Positions 24,097 to 32,559 of a stretch of DNA of 63,948 nucleotides are shown one piece after another. A program made the position numbers and the translations under genes. How positions within the stretch are numbered: the stretch's first letter is position 1; each line of letters begins with the position of its first letter. The notes below the pieces were generated by a model. It was given only the letters and a program-made list of their open reading frames with translations. It had not been told where the DNA came from and made no database searches. The stretch comes from Clostridia bacterium (GTDB taxonomy: Bacteria > Bacillota > Clostridia > Christensenellales > Aristaeellaceae): positions 1 to 63,948 of the forward strand of contig JAUMVG010000009.1 of NCBI GenBank assembly GCA_030530315.1, read 5' to 3'.

Positions 24097-24774
24097 ATGG
24101 AAGCGAATTTCGAGCTTTTGGCCGGATGCCCCCTGTTCCGGGAGGTCACGCAGCCCCAGATCGAGGCCATGCTGAAGTGCATGAAGGCGCGGCGTAAGGC
24201 GGCGGCCCGGGGCGAGGTCGTGTTTCTGGAGGACAGCCCGGCGGAATACGTGGGCGTGGTGCTCTCCGGCGAGGTGCGGGTGCTCCGGGACGACGTCTAC
24301 GGCAACCGCACCATCCAGGCGGTGATCCAGCCCGGCGGCATGTTTGGCGAGACCTTCGCCTGCGCGGGGCTGGCGCGGCTGCCGGTGTCGGTGGAGGCCT
24401 CCCAGCCCAGCGAGGTGCTGCTGATCCCGCTGAAGCGTATACTGCACACCTGCGCCAACGCCTGCGGCTTTCACAACCGGGTGATTATGAACCTTCTGAA
24501 GGTGCTGGCCCAGAAGAATCTGCAGCTGAACGGCAAGCTGGAGATCGCCTCCCGGAGGACGATCCGGGAAAAGCTGATGGCCTACCTGGCGAACCAGGCG
24601 CGGCAGGCCGGGAGCAGTGCCTTCACCATACCGCTGGACCGGCAGGGGTTGGCGGACTACCTGGGCGTGGACCGGAGCGCCCTGTCCGCGGAGATCGGCA
24701 AGCTGCGCCGGGAGGGGCTGATCGAGAGCAACCGGAGCGCGTTCAGGCTGCTGGCCGAGGAGCGCGGGCAATGA
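24097..24774 (+). CDS. Crp/Fnr family transcriptional regulator
   Basis: A 225-aa regulator: N-terminal cyclic-nucleotide-binding-type beta-barrel (FLEDSPAEYVGVVLSGEVRVL, QPGGMFGETFACAG), a dimerisation helix, and a C-terminal winged helix with LDRQGLADYLGVDRSALSAEIGKLRREGLI, the Crp recognition helix. The barrel lacks the N-terminal Cys cluster of FNR, so it is not an obvious oxygen sensor of that type; a heme or nucleotide ligand is possible. GGAGGG lies 4 nt before the ATG. A palindrome in its own leader and the divergent iron-sulfur and zinc-ribbon genes suggest a redox- or NO-type regulon (inference). Confidence 0.9.
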   Translation: MEANFELLAGCPLFREVTQPQIEAMLKCMKARRKAAARGEVVFLEDSPAEYVGVVLSGEVRVLRDDVYGNRTIQAVIQPGGMFGETFACAGLARLPVSVEASQPSEVLLIPLKRILHTCANACGFHNRVIMNLLKVLAQKNLQLNGKLEIASRRTIREKLMAYLANQARQAGSSAFTIPLDRQGLADYLGVDRSALSAEIGKLRREGLIESNRSAFRLLAEERGQ

Positions 24775-24809
24775 CGGGGGAGAGAACGCCGAAGGCGGGA
24801 GGAATGAGG

Positions 24810-25964
24810 ATGTTTACACGAGCGATGAAGAGAGCCCTTGCCCTGGCGCTGGCCGCGCTGCTGTGCGCCGCCGCGCCGCTTGCCACGGCGGAGGCGAACC
24901 CCACGCTGGAGCCGGTGCAGCCCCTGCGGAGCGCCCGCATCCGGGCGGTGGGCGATTTGATGGCCCACCAGAAGCAGCTGGACTACGCGCTGCAGGCCGA
25001 CGGCAGCTATGACTTCCACCCCCAGTACGCGCTGGTGGCGGATTCGCTGGCGGACGCGGACTACACCATCGCCAACCTGGAGACCACCATCGGCAAGTAC
25101 GGCAGCATGGCCTACTCGGGCTTTCCGCTGTTCAACTCGCCGGAGGCGCTGCTGCAGGCAGTGAAGGACGCCGGGGTGGACTTTCTGACCCTTGCCAACA
25201 ACCACATGCTGGATCGGTACTACGAGGGCATGCTGAACACGGTGAACGCCGTGGAGGCCCATGGTTTCGACCACGGCGGGGCGAACCGATCCCCCGAGGA
25301 GCGGGACGCGCCGGTGGTGGTGGAGGTGAATGGCATCAAACTCGGCATGCTCTGCTACACCCAGATGACCAACGGCATGGAGGACTTCTGCAACAGCGCC
25401 GTCAGGGAGTTCGGCATCAATTACATGCGCAAGGCGAACTACAAGCAGGACGTGCGCAAGCTGCGGGACGCCGGGGCCGAGGTGGTCATCGCCATGCCTC
25501 ACTGGGGAGAGGAATACTTCCGCAGGCCGGAGCAGAACACGGTGAACCAGGCGAAGCTGCTGATCGCCGCCGGCGTGGACGTGATCCTCGGCAGCCACCC
25601 CCACATGGTGCAGCCGGTGGAGTTCGTCACCGCGAAGGACGACGAGGGGCACGAGCGCACGGGGCTCGTGGCCTACTGCCTGGGCAACTTCATCAGCAAC
25701 ATGAGCAAGCGCTACACCGACTCCGGCATCATACTGGATTTCACCCTGCGGGAGCGGCAGGACGGCTCCTTCGCCGTGGAGGACGTGGGGTGCGTGCCGG
25801 TGTTCGTCTGGCGGCAGGACGGCGCGATCCGGGCGCTGTCCTCGCTTCAATATTACGACGTGCCGCCGGAGGGTATGGCCTCCGACAGGGCGGAGCGCAT
25901 GCGGCAGAGCTATCGGGAGCTGCGGGAGCTGATCGACGACTCCATTCCCATGCTGGCGCAGTGA
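24810..25964 (+). CDS. CapA-like (poly-gamma-glutamate capsule type) phosphoesterase-fold protein
   Basis: A 384-aa exported protein. A signal peptide (MFTRAMKRALALALAALLC, cleavage near ATAEA) precedes a PGA_cap domain: RAVGDLMAHQKQLDYAL, IANLETTIG, LANNHMLDR, PHWGEEYFRRPEQ, GSHPHMVQPVEF. These are the metallophosphatase-like metal-site positions of CapA proteins. No other capsule genes are nearby, so poly-gamma-glutamate synthesis is not implied; the real substrate is unknown. The ATG at 24810 has GGGAGGA 6 nt upstream; an ATG at 24771 overlapping the regulator's stop (ATGA) is an alternative, so coupling is possible. Confidence 0.85.
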   Translation: MFTRAMKRALALALAALLCAAAPLATAEANPTLEPVQPLRSARIRAVGDLMAHQKQLDYALQADGSYDFHPQYALVADSLADADYTIANLETTIGKYGSMAYSGFPLFNSPEALLQAVKDAGVDFLTLANNHMLDRYYEGMLNTVNAVEAHGFDHGGANRSPEERDAPVVVEVNGIKLGMLCYTQMTNGMEDFCNSAVREFGINYMRKANYKQDVRKLRDAGAEVVIAMPHWGEEYFRRPEQNTVNQAKLLIAAGVDVILGSHPHMVQPVEFVTAKDDEGHERTGLVAYCLGNFISNMSKRYTDSGIILDFTLRERQDGSFAVEDVGCVPVFVWRQDGAIRALSSLQYYDVPPEGMASDRAERMRQSYRELRELIDDSIPMLAQ

Positions 25965-26086
25965 CGGAGGGCGGCGGAGCGGGACGCGGGCGAACGACCG
26001 GAGAAAGGGATACGCGGCAGCCCCGGGAGGTATGTCTGTGGCGAGCCGTTTTCCCCCGAAGGGGCACGGGCTGCGGTGATTGCCAC

Positions 26087-26115
26087 TTGTCTTGCGGGAA
26101 AAACTGTGCTATAAT
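26087..26115 (+). promoter_or_regulatory. tRNA-Leu promoter
   Basis: TTGTCT (26087-26092), 17 nt, TATAAT (26110-26115), 11 nt before the tRNA. Confidence 0.8.
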
Positions 26116-26125
26116 CCGGGTGTGC

Positions 26126-26211
26126 GCGGCAGTGGCGGAATTGGCAGACGCCTCAGACTTAAAATCTGATACCTTCTGGGTGTGCGGGTTCGAGCCCCGC
26201 CTGCCGTACCA
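26126..26211 (+). tRNA. tRNA-Leu(TAA)
   Basis: 86 nt, type II tRNA with a long variable arm. Acceptor GCGGCAG pairs with CTGCCGT (one G-U); anticodon stem TCAGA/TCTGA with loop CTTAAAA (anticodon TAA); T-arm GGTTCGAGCC; CCA encoded at 26209-26211. Confidence 0.97.
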
Positions 26212-26524
26212 TTCAACGGAAAACTGTCTCACAATGGCAGGGAATCATGCGGCTGATTTGGTCTATCCCGGCGCAGGGACGCCAGGGCCTGCATCGCGGG
26301 CGGAATTTGCCGCTCCGCGGCGGTGCGCCTTCACAGCCGCGGTTCCCCTGTTTTGTGGGACGGATTTTTTTCTGATCGATATTGTTTGACAACGGCTGCA
26401 CGGAGGCCCTTGACTTCAAGGGCAGCGTGGACATCGGCAGGATCACGGAAGGATCTCCGGGCACATTTTCGGATATGAAAGGCGCACAGCCGTGCCGCAA
26501 GGCGGCTGCGCAGAGGAGCATGCG
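26212..26524. other. Gap between tRNA-Leu and the GH95-like gene
   Basis: 313 bp. It has a 7-T run (26365-26371) that could end the tRNA transcript, a TTGACA at 26385-26390 without a matching -10, and a CCCTTGA-CT-TCAAGGG hairpin at 26408-26423. No gene seen. Confidence 0.4.
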
Positions 26525-28930
26525 ATGAATCAGGACTATGTAAGGGGCAGGCACAACGTCTTCACCCAGCCGCCGCGGATGGTGCCCGCAGGGGGCGTGG
26601 ACGTCTCCGGCGGAGGCCGCTGGAAGATCTGGGAGGGCGCGGGCACGGCCATCGACGCGCCGATGCTCGGCAACGGCGACCTGCTGGCCGCGCTGGCGGG
26701 GCCGCCGAGGTGGCCCCAGTTCTGGGTGACCACCAACGACTTCTGGCAGATGCAGTCCAACCCGAACTATGCCTTCTTCCATGACAACGCCGTCGCCCAG
26801 CGCGACCCGCCCGTGGCGCTGGGCAGTCCCCGCCCCCTGGGCCGGGTGGTGTTCGACATCCCCGCGCTGGAAGGCGCGGCGTATGAGGTGCGCCAGTGCT
26901 TCGAGGACGCCACCACGCGCGCGGCGTTCGCCCGGCCGGACGGCGGCGCGCTGCGCATGGAGAGCTGGGTCGCGGCGGGGGAGAACGCGCTCGTCGTCGC
27001 CTTCGATTCGGACTTTGAGTGCGAGATCTCCTTTGAGTTCCGCTTCCCCAATGAGACGGGGAAGGGCTGCGACGCGGGCGTGGACTGCATGGGCGACTGC
27101 GAGGACGACGAGATCCTGGCGGGCACCTTCCGGGGGCTCGTGGGCGGCAGGCCCCTGCAGGTCCGCAACGTCCGCGACGGGCTGACCTGGGGCTGGCGGG
27201 AGTTCTCGGACGGCGTGGACATCCCCACGAAGCTGGCCTTCGGCGCCCGGTTCATCGGCGGCGGGAGCAATCGGGTGGCGCTTCGCCCCGGCGAGCGAAA
27301 GACCTTCGTGTTCACGGCCCGCAGCTGGGCCAAGACCGCCCGGCCGGTGGAGTACGCCCGCTCCCGGGCCCGGTGGATGACGGAGTCGGACGTGGAGGCC
27401 CTGCGCCAGTCGCACCTGCGCTGGTGGCGCGGATTTTGGGACGAATCCGGCGTCTGGACGGAGGACGACGATCTGGTGGACAGCTACTGCCTGTCCCAGT
27501 ACATGATGGCCAGCCTGTCCCGGGACCCGGACTATCCGCCGAACATCCTGGGCATCAGCACCTTCGACCGCATGGCCTGGAACGGCAATTACAAGATCAA
27601 CTACAACCACCAGACGCCCTACCTGGGCCTGCTGGTTTCCGGGCACTTCCGGCAGTCCGATCCCCACGACGCGCCGTATCTGGATATGCTGGACGTGGGC
27701 CGGGAGATGAGCCAGAGGCTGCTGGGCCATCCCGGGGTGTACCTGCCCCTGGGCCTGGGGCCGAAGGGCATGGTCAGCGAGGCGCTGCTTTTGCACATGA
27801 AGTCCCCGGCGGTGCACGGGGCGCTGAACATGCTGCTGCGCTGGCGGCTGTCCATGGATCGGGACTACCTCGCGCGGGTCTATCCCTTCCTGCGTTCGGT
27901 GGCGGAGTTCTGGGAGCACGACCTGGTGGAACGGGACGGCGTGCTGCACGTGGTCGGCGACGGTATGCACGAGCGCACCACCCGGGATGTGGAGCTCCAC
28001 GGCGAGCCGGAAGATCCGGCAAATACGCTGGGCTACCTGCGCAGCTTTTTCGCCGACATGCTGGACGCCAGCGCGTTCCTCGGCATGGACGAGGACAGGC
28101 GGCCCGCCTGGCGGGACATCCTCGCCCGACTCGCGCCCTATCCCACGGGCACCATCGACGAAATTGGCGAGAATCCCACCCTGTGGAACGAGGGCGGGGC
28201 TTCGCTGGCGGCGGTGATCCCGGAGGCGCTGCGCTCGAGGAAGGTGTTCTACAACGAGGGCAGGGGCGGCAAGTGGTCGATGAGCTTCCCCGGAAACGTG
28301 ATGCAGATCTATCCCGGCGGGGCCATCGGGCTGGATTCCCCGGCTGAGGAGCTGGAGACCGCCCGCAACACCGTGGCGGCGCTTTCCGAGATGGAGCGCG
28401 GGCTGAGCCTCGTCGGCGGAGAGGGCGGGGAGGTCCGGGCGGCGGGAGCGTGGAATGCCACGAACCTGGGCTGCCTGTTCTTCCCGGCGGCGGTGCGCGT
28501 CGGCTTCGACCCGGAGGTGATCCTCGAGCGGCTTCGGGACAAGCTGGCCCGCACGGGGCTGCCCAACGGCTTCGTCGAGGACAATCCCCACGGCATCGAG
28601 AACCTCTCCACGGTGCCCAACACGCTCCAGGAGATGATGCTGATCTCCCACCAGGGCACGCTGCGGCTGTTCCCGGTGTGGCCGAGGCGGAGCCTGCCCA
28701 ACGCCCGGTTCTTCGGCCTCAGGGCCCGGGGCGGCTTCATCGTGGCGGCGGCGCTCGAGGGGGGCGAGGTCGCGCGGGCGCGGATAGAATGCCCCGCGGG
28801 CGGGGCGCTCAGGATCGCGAACCCCTGGCCGGGGAAGGCGCTGTATCTGAACGGCAGAAGGGCCGCGGGGGAGGCGGTGGAGCTGGAAACCCGGCCCGAA
28901 GAAGTGATCGAGCTGCTGCCAGAACGGTGA
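26525..28930 (+). CDS. GH95-like (clan GH-L) glycoside hydrolase
   Basis: An 801-aa protein resembling GH95 alpha-L-fucosidase/galactosidase enzymes: an N-terminal beta-sandwich (IDAPMLGNGDLLAALAG near the start), a linker, an (alpha/alpha)6 barrel from about 300 and a small C-terminal beta domain. MAWNGNYKINYNHQTPYLGL near residue 353 matches the GH95 WNxxYxxNxNxQ block that holds two catalytic-site Asn. LQEMMLISHQGTLRLFPVWP near 705 matches the late GH95 block. Overall divergence is high, so the sugar specificity is unknown. No signal peptide. AGAGGAG lies 6 nt before the ATG. It stands alone between tRNA-Leu and pfkA. Confidence 0.72.
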   Translation: MNQDYVRGRHNVFTQPPRMVPAGGVDVSGGGRWKIWEGAGTAIDAPMLGNGDLLAALAGPPRWPQFWVTTNDFWQMQSNPNYAFFHDNAVAQRDPPVALGSPRPLGRVVFDIPALEGAAYEVRQCFEDATTRAAFARPDGGALRMESWVAAGENALVVAFDSDFECEISFEFRFPNETGKGCDAGVDCMGDCEDDEILAGTFRGLVGGRPLQVRNVRDGLTWGWREFSDGVDIPTKLAFGARFIGGGSNRVALRPGERKTFVFTARSWAKTARPVEYARSRARWMTESDVEALRQSHLRWWRGFWDESGVWTEDDDLVDSYCLSQYMMASLSRDPDYPPNILGISTFDRMAWNGNYKINYNHQTPYLGLLVSGHFRQSDPHDAPYLDMLDVGREMSQRLLGHPGVYLPLGLGPKGMVSEALLLHMKSPAVHGALNMLLRWRLSMDRDYLARVYPFLRSVAEFWEHDLVERDGVLHVVGDGMHERTTRDVELHGEPEDPANTLGYLRSFFADMLDASAFLGMDEDRRPAWRDILARLAPYPTGTIDEIGENPTLWNEGGASLAAVIPEALRSRKVFYNEGRGGKWSMSFPGNVMQIYPGGAIGLDSPAEELETARNTVAALSEMERGLSLVGGEGGEVRAAGAWNATNLGCLFFPAAVRVGFDPEVILERLRDKLARTGLPNGFVEDNPHGIENLSTVPNTLQEMMLISHQGTLRLFPVWPRRSLPNARFFGLRARGGFIVAAALEGGEVARARIECPAGGALRIANPWPGKALYLNGRRAAGEAVELETRPEEVIELLPER

Positions 28931-28972
28931 CCGGGGCGCTTTGAAAACATGCGCCAAACGGCTGAATGGAGG

Positions 28973-29001
28973 TTGCCAAACGCTTACCCATATAGTATAA
29001 T
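28973..29001 (+). promoter_or_regulatory. pfkA promoter
   Basis: TTGCCA (28973-28978), 17 nt, TATAAT (28996-29001), about 70 nt before pfkA. Confidence 0.78.
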
Positions 29002-29071
29002 ATTCAGTGGTAGCAATCCGGCACGGCGTCGTTCCGCGGCGGTGACAGACACAGGAAAAGGGAGGATTAAT

Positions 29072-30076
29072 ATGGAGAAGAAGTTCAGGCGCATCGGCGT
29101 GCTGACCAGCGGCGGAGACGCGCCGGGTATGAACGCCGCGGTGCGCGCTGTGGTGAGGACGGCGGTGGCCTACGGCATCGAGTGCGTGGGCATCCGCCGC
29201 GGCTGGCAGGGACTGATCAACAGCGACTTCGTCGTGCTGGACGCGGCCAGCGTGGGCCACATCCTCGCCCGGGGCGGCACGATACTCTACACGGCCCGCA
29301 GCGAGGAGTTCCTCTCCGAGAAGGGGCGCGCCCACGCGGTGGCCACCTGTCGCATGCTGGGCCTGGACGCCGTGGTGGCCATCGGCGGCGACGGCACCTT
29401 CCAGGGCGCGCTGGCGCTGTCGAGGATGGGCGTCCCGGTGATCGGCATTCCCGCCACCATCGACAACGACATCGGCTGCTCCAACTACACCATCGGCTTT
29501 GACACGGCCTGCAACACCGCCGTCGACTGCATCGACCGCCTGAGGGACACCATGCAGTCCCACGAGCGCTGCTCCGTGGTGGAGGTCATGGGACGCAACG
29601 CCGGCTTCCTGGCGCTGTACGTGGGCATCGCCATCGGCGCCACCGCCGTGCTGGTGCCGGAGCGGGAGCTGAACTTCGAGCGGGACGTGGTGGAGCGCAT
29701 CCGCAACGCGCGCCTGGCGGGCAGCACCCACTTCATGGTCGTGGTGGCCGAGGGCGTGGGCAGCGCCGTGGACATCGGCAAGCGCATCCACGAGGCCATC
29801 GGCATCGAGCCCCGCGTGACGGTGCTGGGCCACATCCAGAGGGGCGGATCGCCCAACGCCCGCGACCGCGAGACCGCGACCCGCATGGGCTACTTCGCCG
29901 TCAAGGCCCTGGCCGAGGGCCGGAGCAACCTGATCATCGGCACCCGGGGCGGCGACATGGTGGAGACGCCCATCGAGGAGGCGCTGCAGATGCAGAAGCA
30001 CCTCCAGATGGACCGCTACGAGGTGCTGGAGACCATGAGCGTGTCCGCCGCCGGCATGGCGACGCCGCTGCGGTAA
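29072..30076 (+). CDS. pfkA: ATP-dependent 6-phosphofructokinase
   Basis: Phosphorylates fructose 6-phosphate in glycolysis. 334 aa, slightly longer than the 320-aa Bacillus enzyme. Visible: GVLTSGGDAPGMNAAVR (ATP-binding), AIGGDGTFQGA, where Gly rather than Asp follows GGD and indicates ATP rather than pyrophosphate use, PATIDNDI with the catalytic Asp, VVEVMGRNAGFLAL, and LGHIQRGGSPNARDRETATRMG. GGGAGGA precedes the ATG. Transcribed alone from a near-consensus promoter; the 3' end runs into a repeat element. Confidence 0.96.
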   Translation: MEKKFRRIGVLTSGGDAPGMNAAVRAVVRTAVAYGIECVGIRRGWQGLINSDFVVLDAASVGHILARGGTILYTARSEEFLSEKGRAHAVATCRMLGLDAVVAIGGDGTFQGALALSRMGVPVIGIPATIDNDIGCSNYTIGFDTACNTAVDCIDRLRDTMQSHERCSVVEVMGRNAGFLALYVGIAIGATAVLVPERELNFERDVVERIRNARLAGSTHFMVVVAEGVGSAVDIGKRIHEAIGIEPRVTVLGHIQRGGSPNARDRETATRMGYFAVKALAEGRSNLIIGTRGGDMVETPIEEALQMQKHLQMDRYEVLETMSVSAAGMATPLR

Positions 30077-30120
30077 TCGGCGGGCATCTGGGCCTTTGCG
30101 AGGCCCGATCGGTTGAAAAC

Positions 30121-30190
30121 GGATCCTTCGCTGCATTCAGGGTGACAGGAATTGCGATTCGTCGTCATCCTGAGCGCGAGCGAAGGATCT
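30121..30190. repeat. GTCATCCTGAGCG-type inverted repeat pair
   Basis: Arms 30121-30147 (GGATCCTTCGCTGCATTCAG...) and 30164-30190 (GTCATCCTGAGCGCGAGCGA...) in inverted orientation around a 16-nt spacer. Same family as elements near 40.94-41.12, 47.58-47.71 and 54.78 kb. Within the 315-bp gap before argC. Confidence 0.8.
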
Positions 30191-30261
30191 ATTTGGTTCT
30201 TCACGGAAATGTGAAGAGCCTTTCTTTTATGCCCAGGTCGGGGTATGAATGGATGATTTAA

Positions 30262-30335
30262 TGCATATATATACAATTATTAACTTGCAATTACCGGGAT
30301 TTAGGGGTATAATGCATGCATATTTATTAGTAATC
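30262..30335 (+). promoter_or_regulatory. arg operon promoter with possible ArgR boxes
   Basis: TTGCAA (30285-30290), 17 nt, TATAAT (30308-30313). AT-rich sites flank it: TGCATATATATACA before the -35 and TGCATATTTATTAG overlapping the start region. The second differs from the ARG-box idea TGAATATTTATTCA at a few positions, so ArgR control is plausible but unproven. Confidence 0.6.
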
Positions 30336-30391
30336 GCCCTGAATCCATGGGTTTGGATCTCGGGAATACACGGCATGGGGAATGGTTGAGC

Positions 30392-31315
30392 ATGACGAAG
30401 GTATTCATCGACGGCAGCGCCGGGACCACCGGCCTGCGCATCTATCAGCGCCTGGCCGAGCGGCGGGATGTGGAGCTGATCCGCCTCGGCGAGGAGGTCC
30501 GCAAGGACATCGGCGCGCGGAGGGAGGCGCTGAACAGCGCGGACATCGCCTTCCTGTGCCTGCCGGACGCGGCGGCGGTGGAGGCGGTGTCGCTGATCGA
30601 AAACGACCATACGGCCGTCATCGACACCTCCACGGCCCACAGGACCGAGCCGGGCTGGGTCTACGGCATGGCGGAGCTGGCCGGGCAGCGGGAGCGCATC
30701 CGAGCCTCGAAGCGGGTGGCCAACCCGGGCTGCCACGCCAGCGGCTTCATCGCCCTGGTGGCGCCGCTGGTGAAGGCGGGCGTGCTTTCCCCGGCGGCGA
30801 AGCTGAGCTGCTTCTCGCTGACGGGCTACTCCGGCGGCGGCAAGAAGATGATCGCCGAGTACGAGGGGCCGGGGCGGGACCCGCTGTTGGACGCGCCGAG
30901 GCAGTACGGCCTTGGCCAGACCCACAAGCACCTGAAGGAGATGGCCTGCCTCTGCGGGCTGGAGAGCCCGCCGGTGTTCAGCCCCATCGTGGCGGACTAC
31001 TACAGCGGCATGGAGGTCTGCGTGCCGGTGCATGAGGAACTGCTCGCGGGCGGCGCGGAGGCGGCGCGGCAGATCTACCGCGAGGTCTACCGCGGGCCCG
31101 TGGTGCGATTTGTCGAGGCCGCCGGGGAGTCGGGCTTCCTGTCCGCCTCGGCGCTGTCGGGCCGGGACGACATGGAGATCTCCCTGTGCGGAAGCGAGGG
31201 CCGGCTGGTGCTGACCGCCCGGTTCGACAACCTGGGCAAGGGCGCCTCCGGCGCGGCCATACAAAACATGAATCTGCTGATGGGCGTCGATGAGACGGCC
31301 GGATTGATCCTTTGA
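30392..31315 (+). CDS. argC: N-acetyl-gamma-glutamyl-phosphate reductase (short type)
   Basis: Third step of arginine synthesis, NADPH reduction of N-acetylglutamyl phosphate. 307 aa, matching the shorter type-2 ArgC group. N terminus VFIDGSAGTTGLRIYQRL is the Rossmann motif; VIDTSTAHR and VANPGCHASGF (catalytic Cys) follow; GYSGGGKKM and QTHKHLKEM contribute the catalytic His region. The ATG at 30392 is chosen because the Rossmann strand begins right after it. First gene of argC-argJ-argB, with 15 bp to argJ. Confidence 0.95.
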   Translation: MTKVFIDGSAGTTGLRIYQRLAERRDVELIRLGEEVRKDIGARREALNSADIAFLCLPDAAAVEAVSLIENDHTAVIDTSTAHRTEPGWVYGMAELAGQRERIRASKRVANPGCHASGFIALVAPLVKAGVLSPAAKLSCFSLTGYSGGGKKMIAEYEGPGRDPLLDAPRQYGLGQTHKHLKEMACLCGLESPPVFSPIVADYYSGMEVCVPVHEELLAGGAEAARQIYREVYRGPVVRFVEAAGESGFLSASALSGRDDMEISLCGSEGRLVLTARFDNLGKGASGAAIQNMNLLMGVDETAGLIL

Positions 31316-31330
31316 GAGGAGCGCTGAGCC

Positions 31331-32548
31331 ATGATCGAGAGAATTAAAGGCGGCGTCTGTGCCGCGAAGGGCTTTACTGCCAGCGGCGTGCACTGCGGCA
31401 TCCGGAAGAACCGGGACAAGCGCGACCTGTCGCTGATTTACAGCGCGTGTCCGGCCACGGCGGCGGCGGTGTACACCACGAACCTGGTCAAGGGCGCGCC
31501 GCTGGCCGTCACCAAGGCGCACCTGGCCGACGGCACGGCGCGGGCTGTCATCTGCAACAGCGGCAACGCCAACACCTGCAATGCCAACGGCGTCGAGATC
31601 GCCGAGCAGACCTGCGAGCTGCTGGCGAAGGAGCTGGGCATCGACGCGAAGGATGTGGTTGTGGCCTCCACGGGCGTCATCGGCCAGCCGTTGGACATCG
31701 CCCCCTTCGCGGCGGGTATCCCGGAGCTGGTGTCGGAACTCTCCCCGGAGGGCAGCGCCATGGCGGCGGAGGGCATCATGACCACCGACACCGAGATGAA
31801 GGAGGTGGCCGTCGCCTTCCAGGCCGGCGGCAAGACCTGCCGGCTGGGCGGCATCGCCAAGGGCAGCGGCATGATCCACCCGAACATGGCCACCATGCTG
31901 GTGTTCCTGACCACCGACGCGGCCATCTCGCCGAAGATGCTGCAGAAGGCGCTGAGCACCGATGTGACGGGCACCTTCAACATGCTGAGCATCGACGGGG
32001 ACACCTCCACCAACGACATGGTGACCGTACTGGCCAACGGCCTGGCCGGAAACGCCGTGATCGACGCCGAGGGGGAGGACTTCGCGGCCTTCATGGAGGC
32101 GCTGAATACCGTGACGGTGGCGCTGTGCCGGATGATCGCCGGGGATGGCGAGGGCGCGACCAAGCTGCTGGAGTGCACCGCCAGCGGCGCGAAGGACCTG
32201 GAGACCGCCCGGACCGTCGCCAAGAGCGTGATCTGCTCGAGCCTGTTGAAGGCCGCGATGTTCGGCGCGGACGCCAACTGGGGCCGGGTGCTGTGCGCCA
32301 TCGGCTACAGCGGCGCGGACGTGGACGTGAACCGGGTGGACGTGTCCTTCCGGTCCGCGGCGGGCACCGTGGAGGTCTGCCGCAACGGCGCGGGCGTGCC
32401 CTTCTCGGAAGAGGTCGCCAAGCGCGTCCTGCTGGAGAAGGAGATCGAGATACTGGTCGGCCTGGGGGTCGGCGCTTATGGCGCGTCGGCCTGGGGCTGC
32501 GACCTGACCTATGACTACGTGAAGATCAACGGGGACTACAGGACCTGA
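31331..32548 (+). CDS. argJ: Bifunctional ornithine acetyltransferase / N-acetylglutamate synthase
   Basis: Recycles the acetyl group between N-acetylornithine and glutamate and may also acetylate glutamate from acetyl-CoA. 405 aa. The autocatalytic cleavage site is visible in KGSGMIHPNMATML, where the Thr becomes the N-terminal nucleophile of the beta chain. NSGNANTCNA and MLSIDGDTSTND are also family blocks. It ends YDYVKINGDYRT, the usual C terminus. It lies between argC and argB, and the cyclic route explains why argA is not needed. Confidence 0.96.
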   Translation: MIERIKGGVCAAKGFTASGVHCGIRKNRDKRDLSLIYSACPATAAAVYTTNLVKGAPLAVTKAHLADGTARAVICNSGNANTCNANGVEIAEQTCELLAKELGIDAKDVVVASTGVIGQPLDIAPFAAGIPELVSELSPEGSAMAAEGIMTTDTEMKEVAVAFQAGGKTCRLGGIAKGSGMIHPNMATMLVFLTTDAAISPKMLQKALSTDVTGTFNMLSIDGDTSTNDMVTVLANGLAGNAVIDAEGEDFAAFMEALNTVTVALCRMIAGDGEGATKLLECTASGAKDLETARTVAKSVICSSLLKAAMFGADANWGRVLCAIGYSGADVDVNRVDVSFRSAAGTVEVCRNGAGVPFSEEVAKRVLLEKEIEILVGLGVGAYGASAWGCDLTYDYVKINGDYRT

Positions 32549-32559
32549 CGGAGGACGAC

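Noticed and set aside
23992-24771. N-terminal extension of the zinc-ribbon protein
   Set aside because: It runs antisense through the Crp/Fnr gene; a strong SD and ATG are present at 23991.
24810-25964. Capsule (poly-gamma-glutamate) operon
   Set aside because: Only a CapA-like protein is present; capB, capC and capD are absent.
26213-30136. A 1307-codon frame antisense to the GH95-like gene and pfkA
   Set aside because: It spans two intact conserved genes and a tRNA boundary; the composition is shadow-like.
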